DNA of 50,151 nucleotides from Nocardia gamkensis NBRC 108242 (GTDB taxonomy: Bacteria > Actinomycetota > Actinomycetes > Mycobacteriales > Mycobacteriaceae). The stretch covers positions 1-50,151 of the forward strand of contig NZ_BDBM01000058.1 in the NCBI RefSeq assembly GCF_001612985.1. The letters are read 5' to 3'. A model generated the notes under the pieces. It did no database searches, was not told the DNA's origin, and saw only the letters and a list, made by a program, of their open reading frames with translations. This document shows, piece after piece, positions 8,295-18,335 of this stretch (the stretch's first letter is position 1; each line of letters opens with the position of its first letter). The translations under genes were made by a program, and so were the position numbers.

Positions 8295-10100
8295 CTACAC
8301 GGAGACGAGTCCGTCGGCCTCCTCGCGCAGCGCGCGCAGTTTGCCCAGCCGCGCCTCGAGGTCGGCGATCCGTTCCGGCCTGCGGTCGCCGTACTTGCCG
8401 TAGTTCTCCTCGGCCGACCGCAGCGCGTCGTCCGCGGCGCGCGAGACCTCGGTCGCGATGTCGGTGAAGTGGTCGCGCAACACCCGCTGCATGGCGCGCA
8501 AGCGATTGCGCGACTCCTTGCCGACCTGGAAGATCACGTCGTCCATCAGGCGGGCGACCGCGACCTTCGCCTCGGCGCGGCGACGCAGCTTGCGGTTCTT
8601 GCGGTCGTCCCACAGGGCGTTGACGCCCAGCAGCACGCCCGCGCCGGCCGAGTACCAGTTCACCAGCGACATGCCCAGCAGGCTGGTGGCCAGACCGACC
8701 ATCAGGATGCCGCCGTAGGAGCCGCGCAATCCGGTCAGGAACTGCTGGGTGACACCGGCTTTCGCGCTCTCCAGCGGCTCCAGCGGCTGCACCGCCTCGA
8801 GCACTTCCCCCGGGTTGGCCAAGCGCAGGTCCGGTAGCGGAGGGGTCCGGTTGTCGGCCGGGAACTTGGCGGCCACCTGCTCGCACAGCTCCATCGAGCG
8901 GTAATGCGCCACGGCGAAGTTCTCCTCGACCGCCTCGCAGATGCGCGCGTCCAGATCGGCGCCGAATTCCTTCCACCGGCGCGCCGGATCGGTCCGGGTG
9001 ATCTCGGTCTCGGCGTCGCGGATCAGGCTGCGCAGCCGGTGGCGCAGGTCGTGCTCGATGTCGGCCATCAGCTCTGTCGCGCCGTCGACGAGCGCGACCT
9101 GCCAGTTCGCGGTGCGCTGGCGCAACTGGTCGGCCTCGTCGCGGGCGCGGGCCAGCTGATCGGTGATCTCGGACCGTCGCCGCGGGTCGCGCAGCGCCTC
9201 GGCCTCGGTGCGCAGCGTCAGCGCGAGGTGGTCGCAGACCAGGCGGATGTCCTGGACCGCCGCTTCCAACGCCACCGCGTCCGCGCGGGCCACCACGTAA
9301 TCGCGTAGGTGATCGATCAGCTGCGGCACCCCGGATTCGATGTCGCGCTGGTAGTCACCGGTCAGCCCGGCCTGCCGGTGCAGCTCGGCGGAGACCGGCG
9401 CCACCGCGAAGCCGAGTCCCGCGGAATCCAGCAGTTCGCGGTTGCGCTGCTGGGTGCGCGACCAGTGCGGGAACACGTCGATCTTGTTCAGCACGCAGAT
9501 CACGGTCGGGCAGATCTGCTGGATGCGCTCCAGTTCGGCGATCTGCTCCATGGTCAGCTCGGTACCGGCGTCGCCGACGTAGAGCACGGCGTCGGCCGCG
9601 GCGATCATCGACCAGGTGGTGCGGTTGTCGCCCAGCGCACCCGGTGCGTCCATGACGACGACACCGTCGGCGAGCAACGGGCTCGGCTGGGTGAACTCGG
9701 CGCGGACGACGCCCTGGGTGGCCAGCGCCGGACCGGGGTCCAGCGGGTCGACCGACTGGCGTTCGGTGCGGCCGTACTCGGTCTGCCGCACCAGCGTCGC
9801 GGTCGGCTCCGGCCCGTATTCGACGATCACCGGGACGCTCAGATCGCTGTTCGTCGCACTGACCGAGGCGCCGACCAGACTGTTGACCAGCGTGCTCATG
9901 CCGTTCTTCGGATGACCGACGACCACGAGCCGTACCCGGGGATCGCTCACCCTGGCGTGGACCATGCCCAATCGGCTGCCGAGGTCGTCGCGTCCCGCGG
10001 ATCGGGCCGTCTCCCGCAGCTCGTCGAGTATTCGGATGAGCGGGGCCATCGCGTCCGGATGTTTCACGGTCGCAGCCTTCAGCCCGGCAGCGGCAGACAA
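8295..10100 (-). CDS. Dynamin-like GTPase with degenerate Walker A (IniA/IniC-related)
   Basis: A 601-residue protein with an N-terminal GTPase domain, long helical middle, a hydrophobic hairpin at about residues 461-495 (GILMVGLATSLLGMSLVNW region) and a basic helical C-terminus, the layout of bacterial dynamin-like proteins that remodel membranes. G3 is DAPG (151-154) and G4 is NKID (205-208). The G1 loop reads GHPKNGMST (62-70): the invariant Lys is Met68, with a Lys displaced to position 65. The nucleotides (ggc atg agc) confirm this. The start is a TTG immediately after a perfect AGGAGG, and GTG 10067 is an alternative without a ribosome site. It follows the Pro/Gly-rich gene by 81 bases, a layout reminiscent of iniB-iniA. 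GTP hydrolysis may be weakened or lost. Confidence 0.85.
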   Translation of the reverse strand: MSAAAGLKAATVKHPDAMAPLIRILDELRETARSAGRDDLGSRLGMVHARVSDPRVRLVVVGHPKNGMSTLVNSLVGASVSATNSDLSVPVIVEYGPEPTATLVRQTEYGRTERQSVDPLDPGPALATQGVVRAEFTQPSPLLADGVVVMDAPGALGDNRTTWSMIAAADAVLYVGDAGTELTMEQIAELERIQQICPTVICVLNKIDVFPHWSRTQQRNRELLDSAGLGFAVAPVSAELHRQAGLTGDYQRDIESGVPQLIDHLRDYVVARADAVALEAAVQDIRLVCDHLALTLRTEAEALRDPRRRSEITDQLARARDEADQLRQRTANWQVALVDGATELMADIEHDLRHRLRSLIRDAETEITRTDPARRWKEFGADLDARICEAVEENFAVAHYRSMELCEQVAAKFPADNRTPPLPDLRLANPGEVLEAVQPLEPLESAKAGVTQQFLTGLRGSYGGILMVGLATSLLGMSLVNWYSAGAGVLLGVNALWDDRKNRKLRRRAEAKVAVARLMDDVIFQVGKESRNRLRAMQRVLRDHFTDIATEVSRAADDALRSAEENYGKYGDRRPERIADLEARLGKLRALREEADGLVSV

Positions 10101-10140
10101 CCCTCCTCCTTACTCTCGGTGACTTTCGTTCTGGTACCCC

Positions 10141-10157
10141 CTGCGGTCCCTCCGCAG
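10141..10157 (-). promoter_or_regulatory. Intercistronic hairpin between Pro/Gly-rich gene and dynamin gene
   Basis: CTGCGG-TCCCT-CCGCAG is a perfect six-base inverted repeat in the 81-base gap between the two genes. It has no T-run, so an mRNA-processing or partial attenuation role is more likely than full termination. Confidence 0.35.
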
Positions 10158-10181
10158 TCCTCGGATCCGCTCGCGGCCCGG

Positions 10182-12377
10182 CTACATCAATGAGATGTCC
10201 GACACATCCGACGCGTAGTGATGCGTTTCCGCCATGGCCGATTCCGGCAGCAAGGCGCTCGAGAGGCCGCCGCCCGAGGCCAGTGTCAGCGCGGAGTGAT
10301 CGTAGGTGTGCTCGGCGACCGGGAAACCGGAATCCGGGTGGTCCACCGTCAGCGGCGCCGAGATGCCGTGCGGCTTCGGGTCGATCACCTGGGGCTTGAT
10401 CGGCGCCTGGGTGGGCGCGGGAGCGTTGAAGGTCGGCGCCGGAGTGTACGGCTCGACGGTCGGAGCGTGCGCGGGGGCGCTATAGGTCGGCTGGTCCGGC
10501 GCGGTGTAGGTGGGCTGGTCCGGGGCCGTATAAGTCGGCTGCGCCGGCCTGCTGACGGTCGGTACGTCGTCGGTCGGCAGGTGGTTGGTCGGCGGGGTGT
10601 CGTGCGAGGTGCCGCCGGTGCTGGGGCGGCCGGTTGCACCGCCCGGTGTCGTCACGTCGTCGTCCGGAGTGGTCGGGGCATGCGGCGCCGGGGTCTGGGT
10701 GACCGTCGCGCCCGGGGTCTTGGTGGCCGGCCCGTCCGGCGCGGTGGTGATGCCGCCGTGCGGCGCGGTGGTCGCGCCGGGGAGCTTCGTGACGTCGATA
10801 TCCGGCGTCTTCGGCGCGGACGGGGCGGTGACATCGCCTGGAACGCTGGGCGTCGGCGTGGTCTTCACGATCGTCGTCGGTAGTGTCACGGTCGACGCGG
10901 GCGGCTGGGTCGGATGAGTCGAATGGGACGGATGCGGGTCGGTCACCGGGGCGGGCTTCACCGCGGGCGTCGGCCGCACGGCGTCGAACAGCGCGGGGAC
11001 GGCCGCCGCCGGAGCGGTCAGCACGGAAGGCCCTTCCGGCGCGGCGAACACATTCGCGATCGGGGTCGAGGCGACATCGGGCTGGATCGTGGTCTGCAGC
11101 GGAGTGGCCGCGACGACCGGAGCGGCGGCGACCGCGGCGGGCGCGGGCGCCGGGGCGACGGCAGGAGCCACCGACGCGGCAGGCGCGACCGTAGCGGCGG
11201 GAGCGACCGGCGCCGAGGCCGCGAGCGGCTGCGCGACGCCCGACGACTGCGCCGTGCCCGCCGAGGAGGACTGCGTGACGCCGGAGGCCGCCGACGACTG
11301 CGTCGCGGACGAGCCCGGTGACGTGAGCCCACCGAGCAGCCCGGGATGGCCGGGCCCATTCGGTTCGGTGACCGGGTGATCGATGCCGTCCGGCACGTGG
11401 ATGCCGTCGGCCAGCCAGTCGGTGTACTCGTCGAGCTGATCGCCGACGTGACCGACCGCCATATCGACCTTCATCTCGGAGGTGAAGTAGATCCCGTTCG
11501 GGCCGAGCCCGAAGTCGACCTGCCACTGCGTGCCGACGAACGCCCCCAGATCGCTGCCCGCGCCGACGCCGTCGAACGGATCGGCCGGCGTCGGCGCCGC
11601 GCCGACGCCGCTGTTTCCGGGCAGGTCGAAGACGGTGGAGCCGGGCGCGACGAAGCCGTTCGAGCCGGGCAGGCCGAACCCGTGCCCGGCTTGGCCGAGT
11701 CCGTGGCCGGGCAGGCCGAACCCATGGCCGCCGGGTGCGTCGACATCGTTCGCTGCCTCGGACCGGACGCCGGGCAACGAGAAGCCGTGGGATGTGTTGC
11801 CCTCGGTCCCCGGAATGGTCGATCCGGATCCGGAACCGCCGTCCGTGCCAGGGATGCCGCCGAGCCCGGGGACACCGCCTCCGGAGTGCCCGGGCAGTTG
11901 CATCCCGTGTGCGCCGGACTCGCCGCCGGGCAGCGTCGGCAGCGGCATTCCGGCGTCGGTACCGCTGTAGTCGCCGAGCGAGGGCAGCGATCCCGCGGGG
12001 CTTGCGCCGGTGCCGGGCAATGTGAACCCGGGGGCCGGGTTGACCGGCCCTGCCGGATTTCCATGGGCGACCGGGCTGTTGGAGCCGTGCGAGGAGAACG
12101 GAGCGGGCTCGACGACCGGGTCCGGGAAGGTGATCACCGGGCTCGGCTGATCGGGATCGGGATCGGTGCTGTGTGCCCAGCCGGTGTGCCAGCTGTCGAG
12201 GCGGGATTCGCCCGGTTGCGCGGGGACGCCGCCGCCGTTGGCGGCCACCAAGGCGCCGCCGGTGACATAGGCGCCCGCTCGCGCGACCCGTGCGACGCCG
12301 GTGGCCACCCGGTAGGCGGTGTCGCCTGCGCGGTCGGCGCCTTCGGTGTCGTCGTCGAAGGGCAGATCACGCGTCAT
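10182..12377 (-). CDS. Pro/Gly/Thr-rich low-complexity protein (IniB-like position)
   Basis: A 731-residue protein with almost no globular sequence. Order: an acidic N-terminus (MTRDLPFDDDTEGADRAGD), a short Gly/Ala hydrophobic stretch near residues 30-50 (YVTGGALVAANGG), a region with many LPGxxG-type motifs (about 120-270), one conserved-looking patch around WQVDFGLGPNGIYFTSEM (about 285-305), a long Ala/Pro/Val/Thr linker, a block of PTYTAPDQ repeats (about 610-640), and a C-terminus ending SDVSDISLM. It has no signal peptide. The ribosome site GTGGAG precedes the ATG by about six bases. The gene downstream encodes the dynamin-like GTPase, as glycine-rich iniB precedes iniA, but I see no clear IniB sequence signature. 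It may be a scaffold or surface-layer protein. Confidence 0.8.
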   Translation of the reverse strand: MTRDLPFDDDTEGADRAGDTAYRVATGVARVARAGAYVTGGALVAANGGGVPAQPGESRLDSWHTGWAHSTDPDPDQPSPVITFPDPVVEPAPFSSHGSNSPVAHGNPAGPVNPAPGFTLPGTGASPAGSLPSLGDYSGTDAGMPLPTLPGGESGAHGMQLPGHSGGGVPGLGGIPGTDGGSGSGSTIPGTEGNTSHGFSLPGVRSEAANDVDAPGGHGFGLPGHGLGQAGHGFGLPGSNGFVAPGSTVFDLPGNSGVGAAPTPADPFDGVGAGSDLGAFVGTQWQVDFGLGPNGIYFTSEMKVDMAVGHVGDQLDEYTDWLADGIHVPDGIDHPVTEPNGPGHPGLLGGLTSPGSSATQSSAASGVTQSSSAGTAQSSGVAQPLAASAPVAPAATVAPAASVAPAVAPAPAPAAVAAAPVVAATPLQTTIQPDVASTPIANVFAAPEGPSVLTAPAAAVPALFDAVRPTPAVKPAPVTDPHPSHSTHPTQPPASTVTLPTTIVKTTPTPSVPGDVTAPSAPKTPDIDVTKLPGATTAPHGGITTAPDGPATKTPGATVTQTPAPHAPTTPDDDVTTPGGATGRPSTGGTSHDTPPTNHLPTDDVPTVSRPAQPTYTAPDQPTYTAPDQPTYSAPAHAPTVEPYTPAPTFNAPAPTQAPIKPQVIDPKPHGISAPLTVDHPDSGFPVAEHTYDHSALTLASGGGLSSALLPESAMAETHHYASDVSDISLM

Positions 12378-12773
12378 AGAAGCTCCACTCTCGATTGTCC
12401 AGCATCCTCACCGCGCCGGTCCGACCGAGTGAAGATCACCCCAACAGTATTTCGGGAATACTCGCCTGTCACATTCTCCAGGACTGGAGAGAATGCCACT
12501 GTGGTGAGCAACACCACCTTGCCATCCGAATTACCGGATCGGAAGCCCCATTTCCGATGGCCTTTCCGAACCGCGCGCAGTCTCCGATACGCACTCTCAC
12601 CAGGGCCGATCGCATCGTTGCCTACGCGGCGGCGGACGCGCCGGAAAAAACTAATGGAACTCTAAGAGTTGCCGAAGGAGTGCTGAAGATCCGCTCCGTA
12701 CCGTCGAATTCGATGAATCAGCCGTTCGGCAACCCGAACCCGCCATCTCAGACTGTGGGATTAGATTGACACC
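12378..12773. promoter_or_regulatory. Divergent control region with two inverted repeats
   Basis: About 400 bases separate the leftward Pro/Gly-rich/dynamin genes from the rightward two-component system. It is less GC-rich than its surroundings. Two dyads stand out: AGTATT-TCGGG-AATACT (12446-12462, perfect six-base arms) and CATTCTCCAG/CTGGAGAGAATG (12472-12495, arms with a two-base bulge). They lie about 70-120 bases upstream of the leftward ATG, a plausible place for operators acting on that gene. No protein frame is convincing here. Confidence 0.45.
12762..12767 (+). promoter_or_regulatory. -10 hexamer TAGATT for leaderless response-regulator gene
   Basis: TAGATT followed by GACACC and then ATG at 12774 puts the predicted transcription start on the A of the start codon. 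No Shine-Dalgarno precedes the ATG, consistent with leaderless translation. Confidence 0.55.
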
Positions 12774-13466
12774 ATGGCCGGACAACGAATCTTGGTCGTG
12801 GACGACGAGGTTCGCGTCCTCGCGTCGCTGCGGCGGGGACTGGAGCTCTCCGATTTCGAGGTCGTCACCGCGGCCGACGGCGCCGAGGCGCTGAGTATGG
12901 TCCGCGCCACCACGCCCGACGCGATGGTTTTGGACGTCAACATGCCCGAACTCGACGGTGTCGGCGTGGTCACCGCGCTGCGGGCGATGGGCAACGACAT
13001 CCCGATCTGCGTGCTCAGCGCGCGCACCGCGGTCAGCGACCGGATCGCCTGCCTGGAGCGCGGCGCCGACGACTACCTCACCAAGCCGTTCGATCTGGGC
13101 GAGCTCGTCGCCCGGTTGAACGCGCTGCTGCGGCGCAGGCAGAAACCGGCGCCGCGGCCGGAGGGGGTGCGCACGGTCGGGCGGGTACGGATCGACCCGG
13201 CCGGGCACCGAGTGCTGGCCGGGGGCAAGCCGGTGGAGCTCACCAAGCGGGAATTCGAGGTGCTCGCTCTGCTCGCCGAGCACATCGGCGTCGTGCTCGG
13301 CCGCGAGCAGATCCTGTCCGCCGTGTGGGGATACGACTTCCCCACCGACACCAACGTCGTCGACGTGTTCGTCTCCTATCTGCGGCGCAAGCTGGAGGCG
13401 GACGGCGTGCCCCGGGTGCTGCACACCGTGCGCGGCGTCGGCTTCGTCCTCCGGGAGGAACCATGA
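12774..13466 (+). CDS. prrA: PrrA-type response regulator (OmpR/PhoB family)
   Basis: A 230-residue DNA-binding regulator. The receiver domain (about 4-118) has the acidic pair VVDDEVR, phospho-acceptor Asp54 in LDVNMPELDG, the conserved Thr/Ser region CVLSARTA and Lys in DDYLTKPFD. A winged-helix domain follows (about 135-228) with ELTKREFEVLALL and the recognition-helix region TNVVDVFVSYLRRKLE. It closely resembles mycobacterial PrrA from memory, including VVTALRAMGNDIP and WGYDF. It overlaps the kinase gene by four bases (ATGA), so the pair is co-translated. Targets in this organism are unknown. In M. tuberculosis the pair is reported essential and linked to early intracellular growth. Confidence 0.9.
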   Translation: MAGQRILVVDDEVRVLASLRRGLELSDFEVVTAADGAEALSMVRATTPDAMVLDVNMPELDGVGVVTALRAMGNDIPICVLSARTAVSDRIACLERGADDYLTKPFDLGELVARLNALLRRRQKPAPRPEGVRTVGRVRIDPAGHRVLAGGKPVELTKREFEVLALLAEHIGVVLGREQILSAVWGYDFPTDTNVVDVFVSYLRRKLEADGVPRVLHTVRGVGFVLREEP

Positions 13467-14710
13467 GTGGGTCACCGTCGCTGCGCACCCGGGTAGCCGT
13501 CGTGTCGGGGGTGGTCGCGGCGCTGGTCACGCTCACCTTGACGATCACCTTCGCCACCCTGCTCGGCGCCACCGGCGAACGTCAGCTGGACCAGACCGTC
13601 TCGTCGATGGCGGTGCGGATCGCCGCGCCCCTCGAAGCGGCTCCCGCACCGCCGTCCGCGGCCACGCTGTCCCCCGAGCAGGCGCCGGCGGACGCGCGGC
13701 GGCCGGGCGTGCCCGCCGACGCCGCGATCACCCGGGTCGACGGGTTGCCCGGCGTGCTGGTCGCGCTCGATCCCGATCGCGACGTCGTGGAGGCGGCCAT
13801 TCATCGCAGCCAGCGCATCGGGCTCGGCATCGGGGTGGCGGGCGCGTTGCTGGCCGCCCTGCTCGGCTGGTTCCTTGCCGGATTCGCCGCACGCCCGCTG
13901 CGCCGTCTGGCCGACGCCACCCACCGCATCGACACCTTGGAGGAACTGCCGCCGCTGTCCGGCCGCGGCGCACGGGAAGCCGAGGAACTCTCCGACGCGA
14001 TCACCCGCATGCTCGCCCGGCTGGAAGCCGCCCACCGCGCCACCCAGCGAGCGCTGACCGGCGCACGCGACTTCGCCGCCGTCTGCGCGCACGAGTTGCG
14101 CACGCCGCTCACGGCTTTGCGCACCGACCTGCAGGTCCTGGCCACCATGGAGATTCCGGACCAGCAGCGCGGCGCGATCATGTCCGAGGTGCTCCTCGCC
14201 GAACAGCACATCGAGAACACGCTGACCGACCTGGAACGCCTCGCGGTCGGCGAACTCACCGGACCGGACGTCTTCGAACCGTTCGACCTCTGCGATGTGC
14301 TGGACCGGGCGGTGCACGACGCGCGGCGCAGGCACCCGGGGGTGCGGGTAGAGCTCACCGAATGCGCTCCGGTCACGGTGACCGGTTCGCCCGGCGGCGT
14401 CGGGCTCATCGTCACGAATGCCGTCGCGAACGCCGTGCAACACGGCCGGGCCGAAACCGTCACCGTCAGCGTCCGATCCGGCCCGGAGGACATCGTGGAG
14501 ATCCGCGTCGACGACGACGGCCGCGGCATCCCCGAGGCGCTGCGCGCCGACGCCTTCGACCGCTTCGTCAAAGGCCCCGGCTCACCCGGCTCCGGACTCG
14601 GCCTGGCCCTGGTCCGTCAGCAAGCCGAATTGCATTCCGGCACTGCCGAACTCGGCGAAAGCCCGCTGGGCGGAGCGCGCCTGCGCGTCCGGCTGCGCGC
14701 GGCGGGTTAG
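13463..14710 (+). CDS. prrB: PrrB-type membrane sensor histidine kinase
   Basis: A 415-residue kinase that phosphorylates the upstream regulator. It has a first transmembrane helix at about 12-33, an extracytoplasmic sensor region rich in Ala/Pro of about 80 residues, a second helix at about 118-140, a HAMP domain (ARPLRRLADATHRIDTLEEL), and an H-box with phospho-acceptor His210 in AHELRTPLTALRTDLQVL. The N-box VTNAVANAVQHG and G-boxes DDDGRGIP and GPGSPGSGLGLAL follow. The ATG at 13463 overlaps the regulator stop. The frame is open further upstream but runs inside the regulator gene. Its stop lies four bases from the convergent lepA stop. The signal sensed is not apparent. Confidence 0.9.
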   Translation: MSGSPSLRTRVAVVSGVVAALVTLTLTITFATLLGATGERQLDQTVSSMAVRIAAPLEAAPAPPSAATLSPEQAPADARRPGVPADAAITRVDGLPGVLVALDPDRDVVEAAIHRSQRIGLGIGVAGALLAALLGWFLAGFAARPLRRLADATHRIDTLEELPPLSGRGAREAEELSDAITRMLARLEAAHRATQRALTGARDFAAVCAHELRTPLTALRTDLQVLATMEIPDQQRGAIMSEVLLAEQHIENTLTDLERLAVGELTGPDVFEPFDLCDVLDRAVHDARRRHPGVRVELTECAPVTVTGSPGGVGLIVTNAVANAVQHGRAETVTVSVRSGPEDIVEIRVDDDGRGIPEALRADAFDRFVKGPGSPGSGLGLALVRQQAELHSGTAELGESPLGGARLRVRLRAAG

Positions 14711-14714
14711 CCGC

Positions 14715-16592
<1,878 letters not shown>

Positions 16593-16950
16593 GGGTATCG
16601 GCAAACTGCCGTCCATCGTCCCATGCTGCTGTGTTGGTTTTTGCAGCGCCTGCGGCGCTGCGTGTTCACGGCCCCGGGAAGAATGTGATCGAGCGGCGGG
16701 CTCTGCGTCGACCGGCCCGCATGGGAAGAGGCCACCGCCCTCGCCACCGCCGGGCGTTCCGTACTGTTCTCGGCAGCGATCCGCACTCGGCCTCGGCGCA
16801 ATACTCCTCTTCCCCCGGACGGACGGCGGGCAGGAATTTGTCGACTCGGCCCCGGATCGGCGCCTGTGTCGGACTCCACGCGTGCTCGGTGACGAATGGC
16901 CCTGGCGACACAACGGGTCCCACGCGGGTGAGAAGCGGCGGGTGCGCCGT

Positions 16951-16956
16951 TATTCT
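16951..16956 (+). promoter_or_regulatory. -10 hexamer TATTCT for leaderless PemK-like gene
   Basis: TATTCT, six bases, then ATG at 16963. The spacing puts transcription start at the start codon. Confidence 0.5.
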
Positions 16957-16962
16957 CCAGGG

Positions 16963-17514
16963 ATGGCCCGAAGTTGGAACACCCTCGGCAAGCAGATCGG
17001 TCTGATCGCCAAACAACAGGGTCCCAGGATCGTCAAGCAGCAGAGGCCCGGGTTGGTCGACCGGCTGGTGGGGTCTCTGGCCCAGCGGCGCGCGACCGGC
17101 GTCGCGGTGCGGCCCGCCGCCTCGCGGCCGGTTCCGACCGCGGAGCGGGCCCGGCAGATCGTCTACTCGCCGCAACTGGACGGACGTGCCGATCCCGGCG
17201 AGATCGTGTGGACCTGGGTGCCGTTCGAAGAGGATCCCGGCAACGGCAAGGACCGGCCCGTGCTGGTGGTCGGCCGCGACCGTCGCACGCTGCTCGGCCT
17301 CATGCTGTCGTCGAATCCGGAACGCGCCTACGACCGCAATTGGATCGGCATCGGCAGCGGGGCGTGGGACCACGACGGCCGCCCCAGTTGGGTGCGGCTC
17401 GACCGGGTGCTCGACGTGCCGGAGGCGGGCATCCGCCGGGAGGGCGCCATCTTGCCGCGCAAGACCTTCGACCTGGTCGCCCACCGGCTCTGCGCCGAAT
17501 ACGCCTGGCACTGA
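16963..17514 (+). CDS. PemK/MazF-family protein without visible antitoxin (Rv2405-like)
   Basis: A 183-residue protein. The first 80 residues are a basic linker-like segment (KQIGLIAKQQGPRIVKQQ). The C-terminal 100 residues form a PemK/MazF-type SH3-like barrel: the opening PGEIVWTWVPFEED, then GKDRPVLVVGRD (Arg/Pro strand), LMLSSNP and a closing LDRVLDVPEAGIRREG. In the family this fold gives a sequence-specific endoribonuclease toxin. The basic N-terminal extension and absence of a neighbouring antitoxin argue for a housekeeping or altered role. It lies after lepA as in M. tuberculosis (Rv2405). The start follows a leaderless-type -10 box. The frame also runs upstream through lepA, but that part is antisense shadow. 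Confidence 0.8.
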   Translation: MARSWNTLGKQIGLIAKQQGPRIVKQQRPGLVDRLVGSLAQRRATGVAVRPAASRPVPTAERARQIVYSPQLDGRADPGEIVWTWVPFEEDPGNGKDRPVLVVGRDRRTLLGLMLSSNPERAYDRNWIGIGSGAWDHDGRPSWVRLDRVLDVPEAGIRREGAILPRKTFDLVAHRLCAEYAWH

Positions 17515-17546
17515 GCGCGAGCGACGCCTGCTTCGGCCCGGGTGGG

Positions 17547-18335
17547 TCAGGAGATCATCTCGCGGGAACGGCCGTACAGCAGGCCGTACAGCAGCGCACC
17601 GAGGGCGCCGCCGATCAGCGGGAAGACGATGAACGCCCAGACCTGCCCCATCGCACCGTCCTGATAGGGCGCCACGGCGAGACTGCGGGCCGGGTTGACC
17701 GAGGTGTTGTCCACCGGAATCGACACCAGGTGGATCACCGCCAGCGTGACGCCGATGGACAGCCCGGCCAGCGGCACGTCGGAGATCTGGTCGGTGGAGG
17801 ACAGCACCACGAAGACCAGCAGCGCCGTCAGCATCACCTCCACGATGATCATGGCGGCCACCCCGTACCCGTTCTGCACCACCACCTCGCCGAGCGGTCC
17901 CCGGATCGCCGACGGACTGTGCTTGCCCCACCCGTTCGCGCCGAGCCCGTCGACCGGCCGATCGTAGGACGGCAGGTTCTTGGCCAATGCGAACAGCACG
18001 AGTCCGGCGAGGAGTCCGCCGATCAGTTGCGAGATCACATATCCCGCCGCGGACACGCCGCTGAGCCGGCCGAGCAGCAGATGCCCCACGGTCACCGCCG
18101 GGTTGACGTGGCAGCCGGAGATGGGCCCGATCGAATAGACCAGGAACATCAGCGACAGGCCGAAGCCGAGCGCGACGCCCAGCGGACCGACCTTCTCCCC
18201 CGCCAGCACCGCGGTGCCGACGCCACCGATCACCAGGACGAAGGTGCCGAGCGCCTCGGCGCCCCATTTCTTGCTCTCGGGAATCGGTTTGTTCTCGACA
18301 GCCTCTTCGACTACTTCCTGGGCCGTTGGAGACAT
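17547..18335 (-). CDS. aqpZ: Aquaporin Z-type water channel
   Basis: A 262-residue six-helix MIP-family channel. Both NPA half-helices are present: SGCHVNPAVTVG and TSVNPARSLAVA. The selectivity filter looks water-type: the Phe in GVALGFGL, His in VIHLVSIP, Thr just before the second NPA, and the Arg after it match E. coli AqpZ positions, where glycerol facilitators carry smaller residues. The start is ATG 18335 because GGAAGGTGG lies just upstream; an in-frame extension to 18395 is less likely. The N-terminal 25 residues are hydrophilic. It is convergent with the PemK-like gene. Likely role is rapid water flux under osmotic stress. Confidence 0.93.
   Translation of the reverse strand: MSPTAQEVVEEAVENKPIPESKKWGAEALGTFVLVIGGVGTAVLAGEKVGPLGVALGFGLSLMFLVYSIGPISGCHVNPAVTVGHLLLGRLSGVSAAGYVISQLIGGLLAGLVLFALAKNLPSYDRPVDGLGANGWGKHSPSAIRGPLGEVVVQNGYGVAAMIIVEVMLTALLVFVVLSSTDQISDVPLAGLSIGVTLAVIHLVSIPVDNTSVNPARSLAVAPYQDGAMGQVWAFIVFPLIGGALGALLYGLLYGRSREMIS

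Noticed and set aside
10480..11526. Minus-strand 348-codon frame inside the Pro/Gly-rich gene
   Set aside because: Arg-rich out-of-frame reading of a repetitive gene with no start signal of its own.
12472..12495. CATTCTC dyad as a transcription terminator
   Set aside because: It lies in a divergent promoter region with no upstream gene reading into it.
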